DNA of 64,000 nucleotides from CAKAHY01 sp963522175 (lineage in GTDB: Bacteria > Bacillota > Clostridia > Lachnospirales > Lachnospiraceae), in NCBI GenBank assembly GCA_963522175.1, contig CAUQXC010000001.1:124001-188000 (forward strand), written 5' to 3'. Shown here piece by piece: positions 1 through 8,931 of this stretch. Within the stretch, counting starts at the first letter, position 1. Each line of letters starts with the position of its first letter. The notes under the pieces are model-generated. The model had not been told where the DNA came from. It saw nothing but the letters and a program-made list of their open reading frames with translations, and searched no databases. Made by a program: the position numbers and the translations under genes.

Positions 1-1684
1 CCGCACCTCTTTCGTTATAGGACATAAGTATGGTTGTAAGTGTCTGTGTTTTTGAACTTACAAGCATTATGAATAATGATAATTCTCTCATACATGATAC
101 AAAAGGCAATAGGAAACCTGATATTATACCAGCTTTTTGTATCGGTATAATTATCTTAATCATACGCTTTACCCATGGTACTCCATATATAGCAGCTGCT
201 TCTTCTATTTCGGGCGAAAGCTGCAACATAGAATTCATTCCGGCTCTCGCCGCAAACGGCAGATATTTTACAGAACCTGCCAGTACCAAAATAAGGAATG
301 AATTTGCCAAAAACGAAAAGTTGGTTGATATGGCAAGATATACAGCACCAAAAGCCATCGAAGGTATTAAATATGGGAAAAATGAAAGTCCGCTTACAAG
401 TCCCGCAAGCTTTGTTCCTCTCTTCCTCACTACCGCATAACCTATTATAATTCCAAAGCTTCCGGCCACCAACGCACAGGTCGTAGAAAGTATTAAGGAA
501 TTTTTAACAGCCAGCCACAGCCTTGCTTCCTTGAGTATTCCGCTATCACCTACAGTTGTAGAAACTGTTCCTGCCTCTCCTATCCAATAATTTAGTGTCA
601 TATTCGACAGAGAATAATCGCCCGATTTTATAATTACCGACTCAAGTGCAAAAGATATAAGCGGCATTACACATACAAATATAAGTACTGCAGAAAGCAA
701 ACCTGCAATTATATACTTTCCTGCCCTCAAATCAATCAAAGATATCTGTGATGATTTTCCGGTAATCGTAGTATAAGAACGTCTTTTTCCTATAAGTACA
801 TTGTTTACAAGCATTACAAAGGCTCCAAGAGCGACCATAAACATTGCAATAATATATGCCTGGCCTATAGCTGTGGTCTGTAAGGTTTTCATCTTAGTAG
901 TAAGCACATAAAAATTTACCGGTGAGCCGAGATAAATAGGTACTGCATAAGAACCCATAACACTGGCAAATACAAGTAAAAATGTAGACAATACTGCCGG
1001 CTTTACTATAGGTAAAGTAATATGTATTAACATCCTAAATCTGCTTGTCTTTAACATAGTTGCCGCCTCTTCAAGGTTTGCATCCATATTTCTAAGTATA
1101 CCGCCTATGAAAATATATGCAAATGGCGCATAGTGCAACCCCGTAACTATAACAAGCGGAACAAGTCCATATACAAACCACTGCGGTGCCTGCCATCCTG
1201 TAACCGAATATATAAAACCTGCCGCCCCTGTACCTACTCCGGGATTCTTAAACATATTAAGCCAAAAAAGAGCAAGTGTCCACGACGGCAATATGTAAGG
1301 GAATATAAATGTTCCTGAAATGAACTTTTTCCATTTTAAATTAGTTCTTGTTATAAGCCACGCTACCGTTCCTCCGAATATCAGTGCAAATATTGCTGAT
1401 AAAGCAGACAGAAGTATAGAATTAAGCATAGGTTCATAAAAATTAATCAAGCTGTATTTATTAGCTTCCGTAAATAAAAGTTTCCCCCAGCTTTTAAGAG
1501 TAAGCGTACCTTTTGTTAATCCCGGAAACACTGCCATATCCGTAGCATGTACTACAAAAGTATGCCTTACAAGCTCAGTCAGCGGATAAAGCGTAAGCAA
1601 ACAAAGTGCTGTGGCAAATATAATTAAAATAATATTGGCAGGTTTGGATAAAAACACTTTTACATGATTTCTTATATTGTTCAT
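1..1684 (-). CDS. ABC transporter permease, ferric-iron/thiamine type, 3'-truncated
   Basis: Inner-membrane permease of an ABC importer; the reading frame is open from an ATG at 1684 to the window edge, so the C-terminus is missing. The roughly 560 visible residues form two homologous halves, each with several hydrophobic segments and an EAA-type loop (around 'LEEAATMLKTSRF' in the first half and 'IEEAAAIYGVPW' near the end of the visible part). This is the fused two-domain layout of FbpB/ThiP-type permeases. The binding-protein gene lies 63 bp upstream with a hairpin between them. The ATPase is presumably beyond the left edge. Substrate is inferred as iron or another small cation or anion and is not certain. 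Confidence 0.85.
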   Translation of the reverse strand, partial: MNNIRNHVKVFLSKPANIILIIFATALCLLTLYPLTELVRHTFVVHATDMAVFPGLTKGTLTLKSWGKLLFTEANKYSLINFYEPMLNSILLSALSAIFALIFGGTVAWLITRTNLKWKKFISGTFIFPYILPSWTLALFWLNMFKNPGVGTGAAGFIYSVTGWQAPQWFVYGLVPLVIVTGLHYAPFAYIFIGGILRNMDANLEEAATMLKTSRFRMLIHITLPIVKPAVLSTFLLVFASVMGSYAVPIYLGSPVNFYVLTTKMKTLQTTAIGQAYIIAMFMVALGAFVMLVNNVLIGKRRSYTTITGKSSQISLIDLRAGKYIIAGLLSAVLIFVCVMPLISFALESVIIKSGDYSLSNMTLNYWIGEAGTVSTTVGDSGILKEARLWLAVKNSLILSTTCALVAGSFGIIIGYAVVRKRGTKLAGLVSGLSFFPYLIPSMAFGAVYLAISTNFSFLANSFLILVLAGSVKYLPFAARAGMNSMLQLSPEIEEAAAIYGVPWVKRMIKIIIPIQKAGIISGFLLPFVSCMRELSLFIMLVSSKTQTLTTILMSYNERGA

Positions 1685-1713
1685 AAGTCCTCCATAATTA
1701 CTCCAATAATAAA

Positions 1714-1737
1714 GCTGCCGCAAAAATCAGCGACAGC
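1714..1737 (-). terminator. Intercistronic hairpin between binding protein and permease
   Basis: An 8-bp stem (GCTGTCGC against GCGGCAGC, one mismatch) with an 8-nt loop sits just after the binding-protein stop and is followed on the minus strand by a short T-rich stretch. Such hairpins commonly act as partial terminators or mRNA stabilisers, which would let the binding protein be made in excess over the permease. Function is inferred. Confidence 0.5.
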
Positions 1738-1747
1738 CTTCTATTTT

Positions 1748-2947
1748 TTACTTGCTTGTAGAATAGGTTATAAAGTCAAGTATTCCATTTGCATACGCCT
1801 CACTTAAATAATTTGTATCTTCTTTAATAAGACAGTTTTTCCAGAAATCAAGATCCTTGTCACCTTCCAATGGAGTTATTTTAGTGTTCGCAGAATACGT
1901 TCCTATATCAGCAGCCTTAGTTTGGAAAGCAGACTTAAACCCTTTTTCCGTCATAAGAAAATAAATGAATAGCCTTGCAGTATAAGGTCTGTCTGTATTC
2001 TTTATCATCTGTAAATACATAGGGTACATAAAACCGCTGAGACAATCGGGCTGTTTTTCCTGATAAGCCGCTACTGTAAGATTTTCCTGCTTTACACTGT
2101 CATCTCTTAATTTAGAATATACTATAAGTCCAACATTACCGCCATTTCCGTCCGAAAGCTCTGTAGCTATATCTCCATCACCTGAACCGAATGTTACATT
2201 AGGCATAAAATTCTTTATAAACTGGTAGCCTGCATTTTTACAATCCTCATCAAGAACTATATCTTTTCCATAAAACTCTTTATATGCTTTTTCCAGCTTT
2301 TCCGAAAATTCAGGAGCGGTAAGTCCCGCAAGAAAGTTTTTATTAACAGACTCTTTGCTTATATCCTTCATGAAAATCTTACCTTTGTACTCCGGCTCCG
2401 TGAGCTGCCATACATTAACTATCTCCTTAGCTTCATCTTTATTATTGTAAATAAAAAGTTTATTGTAATAATAGCATACTAAAGGGGCTTTATCTTCATC
2501 TTTAATCTCATCTTTAAGATAAGGTGGAATATAATTTTCTACATATTCAAAAGCTTTCAACTGGGTCTGGAACAAATAAGAATCCTGAAGCAGTGCAACA
2601 TCCGCTGTTTCCTTTGAATTTGCTTCAAGCTCTGTGGTAAGCTTTGTATAAAGATCCTGCCCGCTTTCATTATAACACTCACCTTTTATGCCATACTCCT
2701 CGGTAAAGGCATTCATAGCCTTCTCGACTCTGCTTGTAGGAGAATATACCATAAATGTTCCGGCATCTTTAGCTGATGCTTCATCCTGTGCTGCCTTTAT
2801 AAGTTCTTCAAGGCTCATATTCTCCGCCATATCTTTATTTGTCTCCGGCATAACTGCGGAACCGTCATTTTTAGTTCCATTACCACAAGCTGTCATTAAA
2901 AATACCATAACCCCCGCCAATAAATAACATAAAAATTTCCTTCTCAT
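1748..2947 (-). CDS. ABC transporter substrate-binding lipoprotein (family 1)
   Basis: Extracytoplasmic solute receptor of 399 residues. The N-terminus has a basic start, a hydrophobic stretch and the lipobox 'LMTAC' with the lipidated Cys at residue 21, followed by a polar linker. The body, with an early 'TFMVYSPTSRVEKAMNAF' strand-helix, resembles iron(III)-type (FbpA/FutA-like) family 1 binding proteins. It is preceded by a strong GGGAGG ribosome site and followed by the permease gene on the same strand. The upstream YesM/YesN-type kinase/regulator pair may control it. The ligand cannot be told from sequence alone. Confidence 0.85.
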   Translation of the reverse strand: MRRKFLCYLLAGVMVFLMTACGNGTKNDGSAVMPETNKDMAENMSLEELIKAAQDEASAKDAGTFMVYSPTSRVEKAMNAFTEEYGIKGECYNESGQDLYTKLTTELEANSKETADVALLQDSYLFQTQLKAFEYVENYIPPYLKDEIKDEDKAPLVCYYYNKLFIYNNKDEAKEIVNVWQLTEPEYKGKIFMKDISKESVNKNFLAGLTAPEFSEKLEKAYKEFYGKDIVLDEDCKNAGYQFIKNFMPNVTFGSGDGDIATELSDGNGGNVGLIVYSKLRDDSVKQENLTVAAYQEKQPDCLSGFMYPMYLQMIKNTDRPYTARLFIYFLMTEKGFKSAFQTKAADIGTYSANTKITPLEGDKDLDFWKNCLIKEDTNYLSEAYANGILDFITYSTSK

Positions 2948-3187
2948 AACTATCCTCCCTTAATTAAAACTAAATACATTATATTTTTTACAATAACTCA
3001 GACAGCCGGATACTTAATTTGACCGGACAAGTTAAACCCATTATTATAGGAATATCAAAAATAAATATCCGTCGTTCTTATACCTTGCCTGAACTATAAT
3101 TATATTTTAATTAAATATAAAAATTTATGTTATATATGCTATTGACTTTTATCTTTAAAATTTTGACATTATTAGATATACTCAAAC

Positions 3188-3946
3188 TTAATATACTCTC
3201 TTCTCATTCCGGTATTCTTTTGGCGTAATTCCCATGATTTTCTTAAATATCTGAGAAAAATAATTACTGTCTGTATAACCTACCTGTTCAGCGACTTCCG
3301 CTATTCTTATATCAAAATTCGCAAGCAGTCCTGCTGCAACATTCACCCTGTAATGTGTGAGATATTGCCCAAATGTATAACCTGTTTCCTTCTTAAACAA
3401 CCTACAAAAATACGCAGAATTTATATCCAGATATTCCGCTGCTGTGATGTTTGAAATATCCTTTCCATAATTATTTCTTACATATAAAGCAGCCTCTTTT
3501 ATATAATTATTTCTTGCCTGTATCTCCTTTTCAATTTCAATTTTTTTCTGAGACAGAGAACTTCCTGATTGTAATTTTTCTCTTACTTTTTCTATGCTGT
3601 TCCTCAAGTCTTCGTATCTAAACGGTTTCAGAAGATAGTCTACCGCTTCCAGCTTTAACGCACTATGTACATAAGTAAATTTCTGATGAGCCGTTAAAAA
3701 TATATAGCCTGCCTCTATTTGTTTGTTTTTTAATAATCTCACCATTTCTATGCCGTCCATCACCGGCATTTCTATATCCGTTATAACTATGTCCGGTCTC
3801 AGCTCCTCGACTATTTCATTTCCTTTTTTACCATTTGCAGCTTCTCCTACTACCTCGCAATCAAGCCCTTTCCAATCAAAAGATTTAATTATACCTTTTC
3901 TTACATAATATTCATCTTCAACTATAACTACCCTTAGCCTATTCAT
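3188..3946 (-). CDS. YesN-type response regulator with AraC output domain
   Basis: Cytoplasmic DNA-binding response regulator of about 252 residues. The receiver domain (1-125) has the acidic pair 'VEDE', the phospho-acceptor Asp57 in 'ITDIEMP' and the conserved Lys in 'LLKPF'. The C-terminal 100 residues form two AraC-family helix-turn-helix motifs ending in 'QIFKKIMGITPKEYR'. The start at 3946 is chosen because GGAGG lies 7 nt upstream; an in-frame ATG at 3964 lies inside the kinase gene. It overlaps the kinase stop by 8 bp, so the two are translationally coupled. It probably regulates the downstream ABC genes. Confidence 0.9.
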   Translation of the reverse strand: MNRLRVVIVEDEYYVRKGIIKSFDWKGLDCEVVGEAANGKKGNEIVEELRPDIVITDIEMPVMDGIEMVRLLKNKQIEAGYIFLTAHQKFTYVHSALKLEAVDYLLKPFRYEDLRNSIEKVREKLQSGSSLSQKKIEIEKEIQARNNYIKEAALYVRNNYGKDISNITAAEYLDINSAYFCRLFKKETGYTFGQYLTHYRVNVAAGLLANFDIRIAEVAEQVGYTDSNYFSQIFKKIMGITPKEYRNEKRVY

Positions 3947-5669
3947 TTTCAGCCTCCATTTCAACCGGAATTTTTATGCTTGCTTTTAACCCGAAATTAT
4001 TTTCAAGTATCAATCCATATCCCTGCCCGTAGGTGAGCCATACTCTTCTATGTACATTGTATAAACCGAGATGAGGTGTTTTATTTTCAGTATTTGAAAG
4101 ATTTTCAATAATATTGTTAAGGGTTTCTTTCTTCATTCCCTTTCCGTTATCCACACAGCTTAGATAAATATCATCTCCCATTCTTTCTGCTTTTATAGAT
4201 ATATGTAAACTTTCATTATCCGCAAAGCCATACTTTACTGCATTTTCTACAAGAGGTTGTATCAAAAGCTTTAATACCTGACATTCAGATGCCTCCTTAA
4301 CTATATCTATATCATAAGTGAATACATCTTCTCCATAACGTATACTCATTATTTCCAGATAACGCTTTATATATTTTAAGTCTTCTTTTATACTTACCTT
4401 TTCATTCTGATTACTTGCGTTATAACGTAAAATTTCTGACAGAGCCAGTACCATATGCTCCGTAATTTCGGGTGAAATACGGCAGATATGCCTGATATTA
4501 TCAAGAGTGTTAAATAAAAAATGAGATTTAAACTGGCTTGCAAGCTGTTTTACCTGCTCATAAGCTACCTCTTCAGCAAGCTCTTTATTCATTTTCATAT
4601 GCTTTTTTAAGTTACATAGCATTTCATTGAAGCATTTTCCTATATTTTCAAATTCTATGCTGCTGTGTATCTCAAGATTTGTATTTAAATCTCCGTTTGA
4701 AACCCCTAAGAAAGCATCATTTAACAGACTTATATCTTTTGTTGATTTCCTCGCCGCCCTATCTATACCTACTGAGCCAAATGTAAAAATTATTATAAAA
4801 ACAAGAACCGAACTTATTAAAATAGCTATAATTACCTTTGCCGCAACTGTATAGTCTGAAATTGTATATATAGAAAATCCTTCGTAATCAAGCTTCTCAT
4901 TATAAATATAATAAAAACCGTCCTCAATCAACCTAAGTCCCTGTCTGTCTCGAAAATCTTCATTAAGTTTTCCTATATTATCGGTAAGCCTGTATACTTC
5001 CGGCACTATAGTCCAATAGTCCTTTTGAGTAAGAGCCACCTTTACCCTTTCTGAATAAAATAACGAATTAAATCTGTTTGCATTTATTCTTAAGATTGCA
5101 TAGGCTGTTCTTCCGCCTTTATCCTTTACTGCCCTTCCTAAAAATACCGCCTTTTCTTTTCCTTTAGATATATAAATATTAAGTTTGTCAGGATGTGACT
5201 CCGTAAGTTCTACTATATTCCATTGTCCGGAAATTATATTATTTTCTTCTTCAGATATCGGTGTAACATTGCTTACATACACATTTTTATTGCTATCCAA
5301 CATGTAAATATCTGCTGTAAGACCGGTTTCAAAATAAACTTTATATAAATTTGTGAGTATAGTATGCTGCCATACCGTAGATACATCTGCAAGTAAAATG
5401 TTTTCCGTTTCTTCAAGACTTAACAGAAATCTATCATAAGAAGATATGGTTTTATTTAAAATAGTTTTTACATCACCGTTTACAGCATGATTTTTATGTA
5501 TCCCCCATAATAATCCTATGCAGACAACAAGTAATATACCTATTATTTCAAGTCCTAAGGCTCTTATAAATGATTCATGTAAAATTATATTTTTTAAGTT
5601 ATCCTTAAATGAATGTATGACTGTGGTTTTATTTCTGTTCATGTTTTTTACTCTCTGCTTTTCTATCAT
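3939..5669 (-). CDS. YesM-type sensor histidine kinase
   Basis: Membrane sensor kinase of 576 residues. A first membrane helix (about 35-58) and a second (about 278-300) flank an extracytoplasmic sensing region of about 220 residues. They are followed by a HAMP-like linker, the His_kinase domain with the phospho-acceptor His in 'SQFKSHFLFNTLDNIRHI' and a HATPase domain with 'LLIQPLVENAVKYG' and 'DNGKGM'. This is the LytS/YesM class, which pairs with AraC-type regulators such as the one encoded next. The start at 5669 is supported by AAAAAGG upstream; a later Met (residue 10) has a weaker site. The signal sensed is unknown. Confidence 0.9.
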   Translation of the reverse strand: MIEKQRVKNMNRNKTTVIHSFKDNLKNIILHESFIRALGLEIIGILLVVCIGLLWGIHKNHAVNGDVKTILNKTISSYDRFLLSLEETENILLADVSTVWQHTILTNLYKVYFETGLTADIYMLDSNKNVYVSNVTPISEEENNIISGQWNIVELTESHPDKLNIYISKGKEKAVFLGRAVKDKGGRTAYAILRINANRFNSLFYSERVKVALTQKDYWTIVPEVYRLTDNIGKLNEDFRDRQGLRLIEDGFYYIYNEKLDYEGFSIYTISDYTVAAKVIIAILISSVLVFIIIFTFGSVGIDRAARKSTKDISLLNDAFLGVSNGDLNTNLEIHSSIEFENIGKCFNEMLCNLKKHMKMNKELAEEVAYEQVKQLASQFKSHFLFNTLDNIRHICRISPEITEHMVLALSEILRYNASNQNEKVSIKEDLKYIKRYLEIMSIRYGEDVFTYDIDIVKEASECQVLKLLIQPLVENAVKYGFADNESLHISIKAERMGDDIYLSCVDNGKGMKKETLNNIIENLSNTENKTPHLGLYNVHRRVWLTYGQGYGLILENNFGLKASIKIPVEMEAENE

Positions 5670-5689
5670 TATACAGCCTTTTTATTTCT

Positions 5690-5718
5690 ATTATATCCAC
5701 AGTTTACACTTTTGTACA
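5690..5718 (-). promoter_or_regulatory. Candidate promoter of the YesM/YesN operon
   Basis: TGTACA and a perfect TATAAT are spaced by 17 bp, placing transcription start a few bases before the kinase ATG. GTGTACA and GTGTAAA form a short direct repeat across the -35 region. The -35 element is imperfect, so an activator may be needed. Confidence 0.5.
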
Positions 5719-5930
5719 CTTACTATAATACTACTTATTTAATTTTACAAAGATTTTCTATTATTGTTATAATTTTATCTTTCTAATTTATATTGTGTTA
5801 AAATAAGTGCACTCTGATGCTGTATAATTTTCCCGTACATTTAACACCGTTGTGTACTCTTTCAGTGTTTTTTTATAATATCCTTTTTAAGCCCGATAAC
5901 ATATTTCCATCAATTTTTTATGTTATATTT
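5719..5930. other. AT-rich intergenic stretch without gene
   Basis: Between the kinase promoter and the long inverted repeat there is no credible open frame, no ribosome site and no RNA motif I can recognise. Several TATAAT-like words occur, as expected in such AT-rich DNA, and none has a good partner element. Confidence 0.5.
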
Positions 5931-5988
5931 CAACAATAAGAGGGGGAGAAAATCATATTTCCAAGATTTTCTCCCCTTCTTATTGTTG
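5931..5988. terminator. Long inverted repeat, probable terminator of the ABC-2 operon
   Basis: Two 24-bp arms match at 23 of 24 positions around a 10-nt loop (arms at 5931-5954 and 5965-5988). It follows the last gene of the exporter operon on the minus strand. A clear T-run does not follow on either strand, so it is less typical than the other terminators in this window. It may also protect the mRNA 3' end. Confidence 0.55.
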
Positions 5989-5999
5989 AAGAATTATAT

Positions 6000-6131
6000 T
6001 TATAGACTTTTTATCGGGAACCTGAGCTCAAGGTCCTTCATAATTTTACATCTCATAGACTTTGTTTTTTCTATGTAAAATAAACTCCTTTCCATTAAAT
6101 GCCCGGTCATGAGCACACGCCTAATATACAT
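6000..6131 (-). CDS. Possible small basic protein at the end of the exporter operon
   Basis: A 43-residue open frame starts at an ATG 5 nt after a GGAGG ribosome site, just beyond the stop of the preceding permease gene. It begins MYIRRVLMTGHL and is rich in Lys/Arg, Met and Leu, with no signal peptide or membrane helix. I recognise no family. It could be a genuine small protein, a degraded gene end, or chance. Only the ribosome site and its position in the operon support it. Confidence 0.3.
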   Translation of the reverse strand: MYIRRVLMTGHLMERSLFYIEKTKSMRCKIMKDLELRFPIKSL

Positions 6132-6147
6132 ACATGCCTCCACAACT

Positions 6148-7002
6148 CTAATCTTCATTGACCCATTCCAAATCCCTATACCTGATAGCCCATATAACAG
6201 CCGATACCGATACACTTATCATAAGCAAAAAGCTGAGTAATATATATTTCAGGTCGGGAAACAGTTTCATTCCATAAAACAATTCTCCTATTCGCGATAT
6301 ATCAAGCCACAACACCGGCGCATATGGAGAAAGAGATTCACCCATATTATATACCGCAACGGACCATACTATAATAACGGAAGCGGCTACTACAGCAATA
6401 TTTCTTTTGAATACCAAGCTTACGGCAAACATAAAAATACCGAGAAATGATATGAACAAAGTACTCAGCCCTACAGATAGAAACAATGCTTCAACAGGTT
6501 TTAATCTCACCAGCACCTCATAGGGGATATAAATATTAATAGCATATACTTGAGAGGCATTTGTAAGCGATAGAGTATGTATTATTTTCCCCCATTCCGC
6601 AGTCAATTCAACATTGGGAATGCAAAGAATTATAGGAACTGCACACATATATGAGCAGAAAAGGAATGCTGTTTCACATATACTTAAGATGTGTGACAAA
6701 GCCCACTTTAACCTGCCCATCCTAATCAACGAGTACATCTTACTGTATTGTAAAAAAGGAACATCGGAAAACAAATACACACAACAAAAGCTTATAATTG
6801 TTCTGAACTTTATATGTACCATCATAAGCGGATATATATAGGGTGATATCGGACAATTTGTTTCCTCTATAAAAGTTCTTATAGAGGACAGATTTACCCA
6901 AACAAATCCGACATATATAAGACATAAGCTTCTAAATCTTGAGCTTAGGAGTTTATGCCTTGTTAATTCGAAACTATAAAATAGTATTTTCAATTTATCC
7001 AT
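6148..7002 (-). CDS. ABC-2-type exporter membrane subunit (second)
   Basis: Polytopic membrane protein of about 284 residues with some six hydrophobic segments, including a pair near residues 190-230 and a last one near the C-terminus. This resembles the small permeases of ABC-2 exporters used for antibiotic or peptide resistance. No enzymatic motif is visible. The start at 7002 (ATG, with AGAGG upstream) is preferred over an in-frame TTG at 7008. It overlaps the preceding permease gene by 8 bp, so the two are probably made together. The exported or sensed compound is unknown. Confidence 0.7.
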   Translation of the reverse strand: MDKLKILFYSFELTRHKLLSSRFRSLCLIYVGFVWVNLSSIRTFIEETNCPISPYIYPLMMVHIKFRTIISFCCVYLFSDVPFLQYSKMYSLIRMGRLKWALSHILSICETAFLFCSYMCAVPIILCIPNVELTAEWGKIIHTLSLTNASQVYAINIYIPYEVLVRLKPVEALFLSVGLSTLFISFLGIFMFAVSLVFKRNIAVVAASVIIVWSVAVYNMGESLSPYAPVLWLDISRIGELFYGMKLFPDLKYILLSFLLMISVSVSAVIWAIRYRDLEWVNED

Positions 7003-7774
7003 CGGCAATCATCCTCTTAAATCTTATATATATAAATACTGTAAGAAAAAATGCCAAAATAAGAGCTACTATATTCGACCATAAAAGCGTCAGCCACTCG
7101 TTATTCCATATATTATAATAAGGTGAAAAAATATAGTATATATCCAAATATGGCGGCTTATCCGGAAATTTTCCGGATAAATCCACAATCAAATACCATA
7201 CAACGGCAGGAGCCGCATATATTATAAGCTTATTCCTTATAAACAGCGAGATGGCAGTGGAAAGAAGTGCCAATACTCCAAATAAAGTCCCCACCTTATA
7301 TGCCGTAACGGCAACATACAGAACAAGCTGATTATTCTTTATCATATCCGAAATATCCAATAAATAATCTGCTTTATATTCCAAAACACCCCATTCGTAT
7401 CTAAGCCCTAAAAGGAAGGTGAAAATCAGACTTCCGATAAACATGGTTATAACCGCCGAAGAAAATACTACAATCGCTTTAGACAGTATCATTACACCAA
7501 GTTTATTTCTTACAAGTTCGGATCTATAATAATTATTTTCCAGATCCTCACATAAACCGGAAGCATAAGGAAGGCTGCAAAACATAATTACAATTAAAAA
7601 TGTTATTGAAGGAAAACTGTCCACAAAAGAATGGATCACTCTTATTTCATTATAAGGCCCTACAAGAGAAAACATAAAAACTCCGACAACACCCAATATT
7701 CCCAAAATAAACCTATATCCCTTAAAACACCTTATAAAATTATTTCTTATTCCCCTCATCAATACAAACATCAT
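6995..7774 (-). CDS. ABC-2-type exporter membrane subunit (first)
   Basis: Membrane protein of 259 residues. A basic N-terminus precedes a first helix at about 22-45, followed by segments near 55-75, 100-130, 150-180 and 190-210 and a final helix before the basic tail 'IRFKRMIADG'. The pattern fits an ABC-2 permease such as those partnering BcrA-like ATPases. The ATG overlaps the TGA of the lipoprotein gene, and the next permease gene overlaps its end, so it is embedded in one operon. Family assignment rests on topology and neighbours rather than on a specific motif. Confidence 0.7.
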   Translation of the reverse strand: MMFVLMRGIRNNFIRCFKGYRFILGILGVVGVFMFSLVGPYNEIRVIHSFVDSFPSITFLIVIMFCSLPYASGLCEDLENNYYRSELVRNKLGVMILSKAIVVFSSAVITMFIGSLIFTFLLGLRYEWGVLEYKADYLLDISDMIKNNQLVLYVAVTAYKVGTLFGVLALLSTAISLFIRNKLIIYAAPAVVWYLIVDLSGKFPDKPPYLDIYYIFSPYYNIWNNEWLTLLWSNIVALILAFFLTVFIYIRFKRMIADG

Positions 7775-8871
7775 AATATAAGTTCCTTGGCTGTCTGTGC
7801 ATCTATAATCATTTGAAACGGTGTATCATCTCCAAGCTCGCTCATAGTAACTACCCAAGCCGGGCGTAGTGTATACTTTTTTTCACCCTCTTTAACACAT
7901 ATATAGTATAATTCAAGTTTATTTACAGAGTATTTTTTCTCGTTCAAAATATCATTGTACTTCTTTGCTATACAAGCTGATATCTTATCCATATCCGCAA
8001 GCACAACTTCTTTATTCTTATCTGAAAAGTCAAACATTCTGTCCATACTCAAAAATCCTATGCCTGAGCTTGAATATAAAAGCTGTATGGGAGCATTGTA
8101 ATCATTTATATCGGCATCCGCATCCATGTATTTATATCCTACGGGAATACCGTTTACACTCTGTCTTATACATAGATAATAACAATTATCCTTACTGTTC
8201 CAGTCAGCTTTATAGGCGGATTTATCTATTTCACCTTCCATATCGATTACTTTTTCGTTCTCCTTTAAGGTTTCATAGTCTAAAGAGTACATATTTATAA
8301 AATATTCACTGCCCAATCCCGCTCCCAGACTGTCAAACTCTTTGAGTATAGATTCCTTAGCCTCTTCCCTGCTTGCAAAGTCAAAATCTATATTCTTCAT
8401 ATATAGTTCCGCATTTCCATCATCTTTATATAACGAAAAAGCGTTGTTTACATATCTATATAAATCTGTATAGAAAAATATTGCGGTAGGGGAAACTGAC
8501 AAATACTCATCTTTTTTTCCGCTATAAGAATCCATATCATCATGGCTTTCTTCTTCCACCACTTCAATATTGCTTAGCAGCTTATCTTTAAACTTCTTTT
8601 TATCAAACTCTCTTATCATCGGCTTATAAGATTTCGCCTTCATATTTGCAGCCGAGTGTGCCAGCACCTCGGCATCAAATTTAACACGTTCTATCTCCAT
8701 GCCGAGTTTTTCAGGAAAGTTTTCGCTTATCTGAGATGTTGAAGATGAATCCGTACTTTCATTGTTAACAACTGCTTGCTTTGTAAGAGTTCCTTGGTCG
8801 CTTGAAGAAGATGCACAAGCTGTCATCGCTACCATAAGCATAGGTATAATATATTTAAGTTTTATTTTCAT
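7771..8871 (-). CDS. Lipoprotein of the ABC-2 exporter operon, function unknown
   Basis: Secreted lipoprotein of about 366 residues, anchored through Cys19 of the lipobox 'AMTAC' and followed by a Ser-rich linker. The remainder is soluble, acidic and rich in Tyr, Asp and Lys, with no domain I can name. The C-terminal third has the look of a YcdB/PepSY-like module ('YTLRPAWVVTMSEL'), which is only a suggestion. The start at 8871 has AAGGAG 7 nt upstream and puts the signal peptide at the N-terminus; the longer frame from 8928 would bury it. A lipoprotein between ATPase and permease genes suggests a ligand-binding or immunity role. Confidence 0.75.
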   Translation of the reverse strand: MKIKLKYIIPMLMVAMTACASSSSDQGTLTKQAVVNNESTDSSSTSQISENFPEKLGMEIERVKFDAEVLAHSAANMKAKSYKPMIREFDKKKFKDKLLSNIEVVEEESHDDMDSYSGKKDEYLSVSPTAIFFYTDLYRYVNNAFSLYKDDGNAELYMKNIDFDFASREEAKESILKEFDSLGAGLGSEYFINMYSLDYETLKENEKVIDMEGEIDKSAYKADWNSKDNCYYLCIRQSVNGIPVGYKYMDADADINDYNAPIQLLYSSSGIGFLSMDRMFDFSDKNKEVVLADMDKISACIAKKYNDILNEKKYSVNKLELYYICVKEGEKKYTLRPAWVVTMSELGDDTPFQMIIDAQTAKELIL

Positions 8872-8931
8872 TGATAATCTCCTTTTCGAATACTTAATCT
8901 TATTAATAATCAAAAACCTCTCTTTCAAATA

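Noticed and set aside
30..440. A plus-strand open frame of 136 codons at the left edge
   Set aside because: Antisense to the ABC permease, whose membrane helices and EAA loops are clear.
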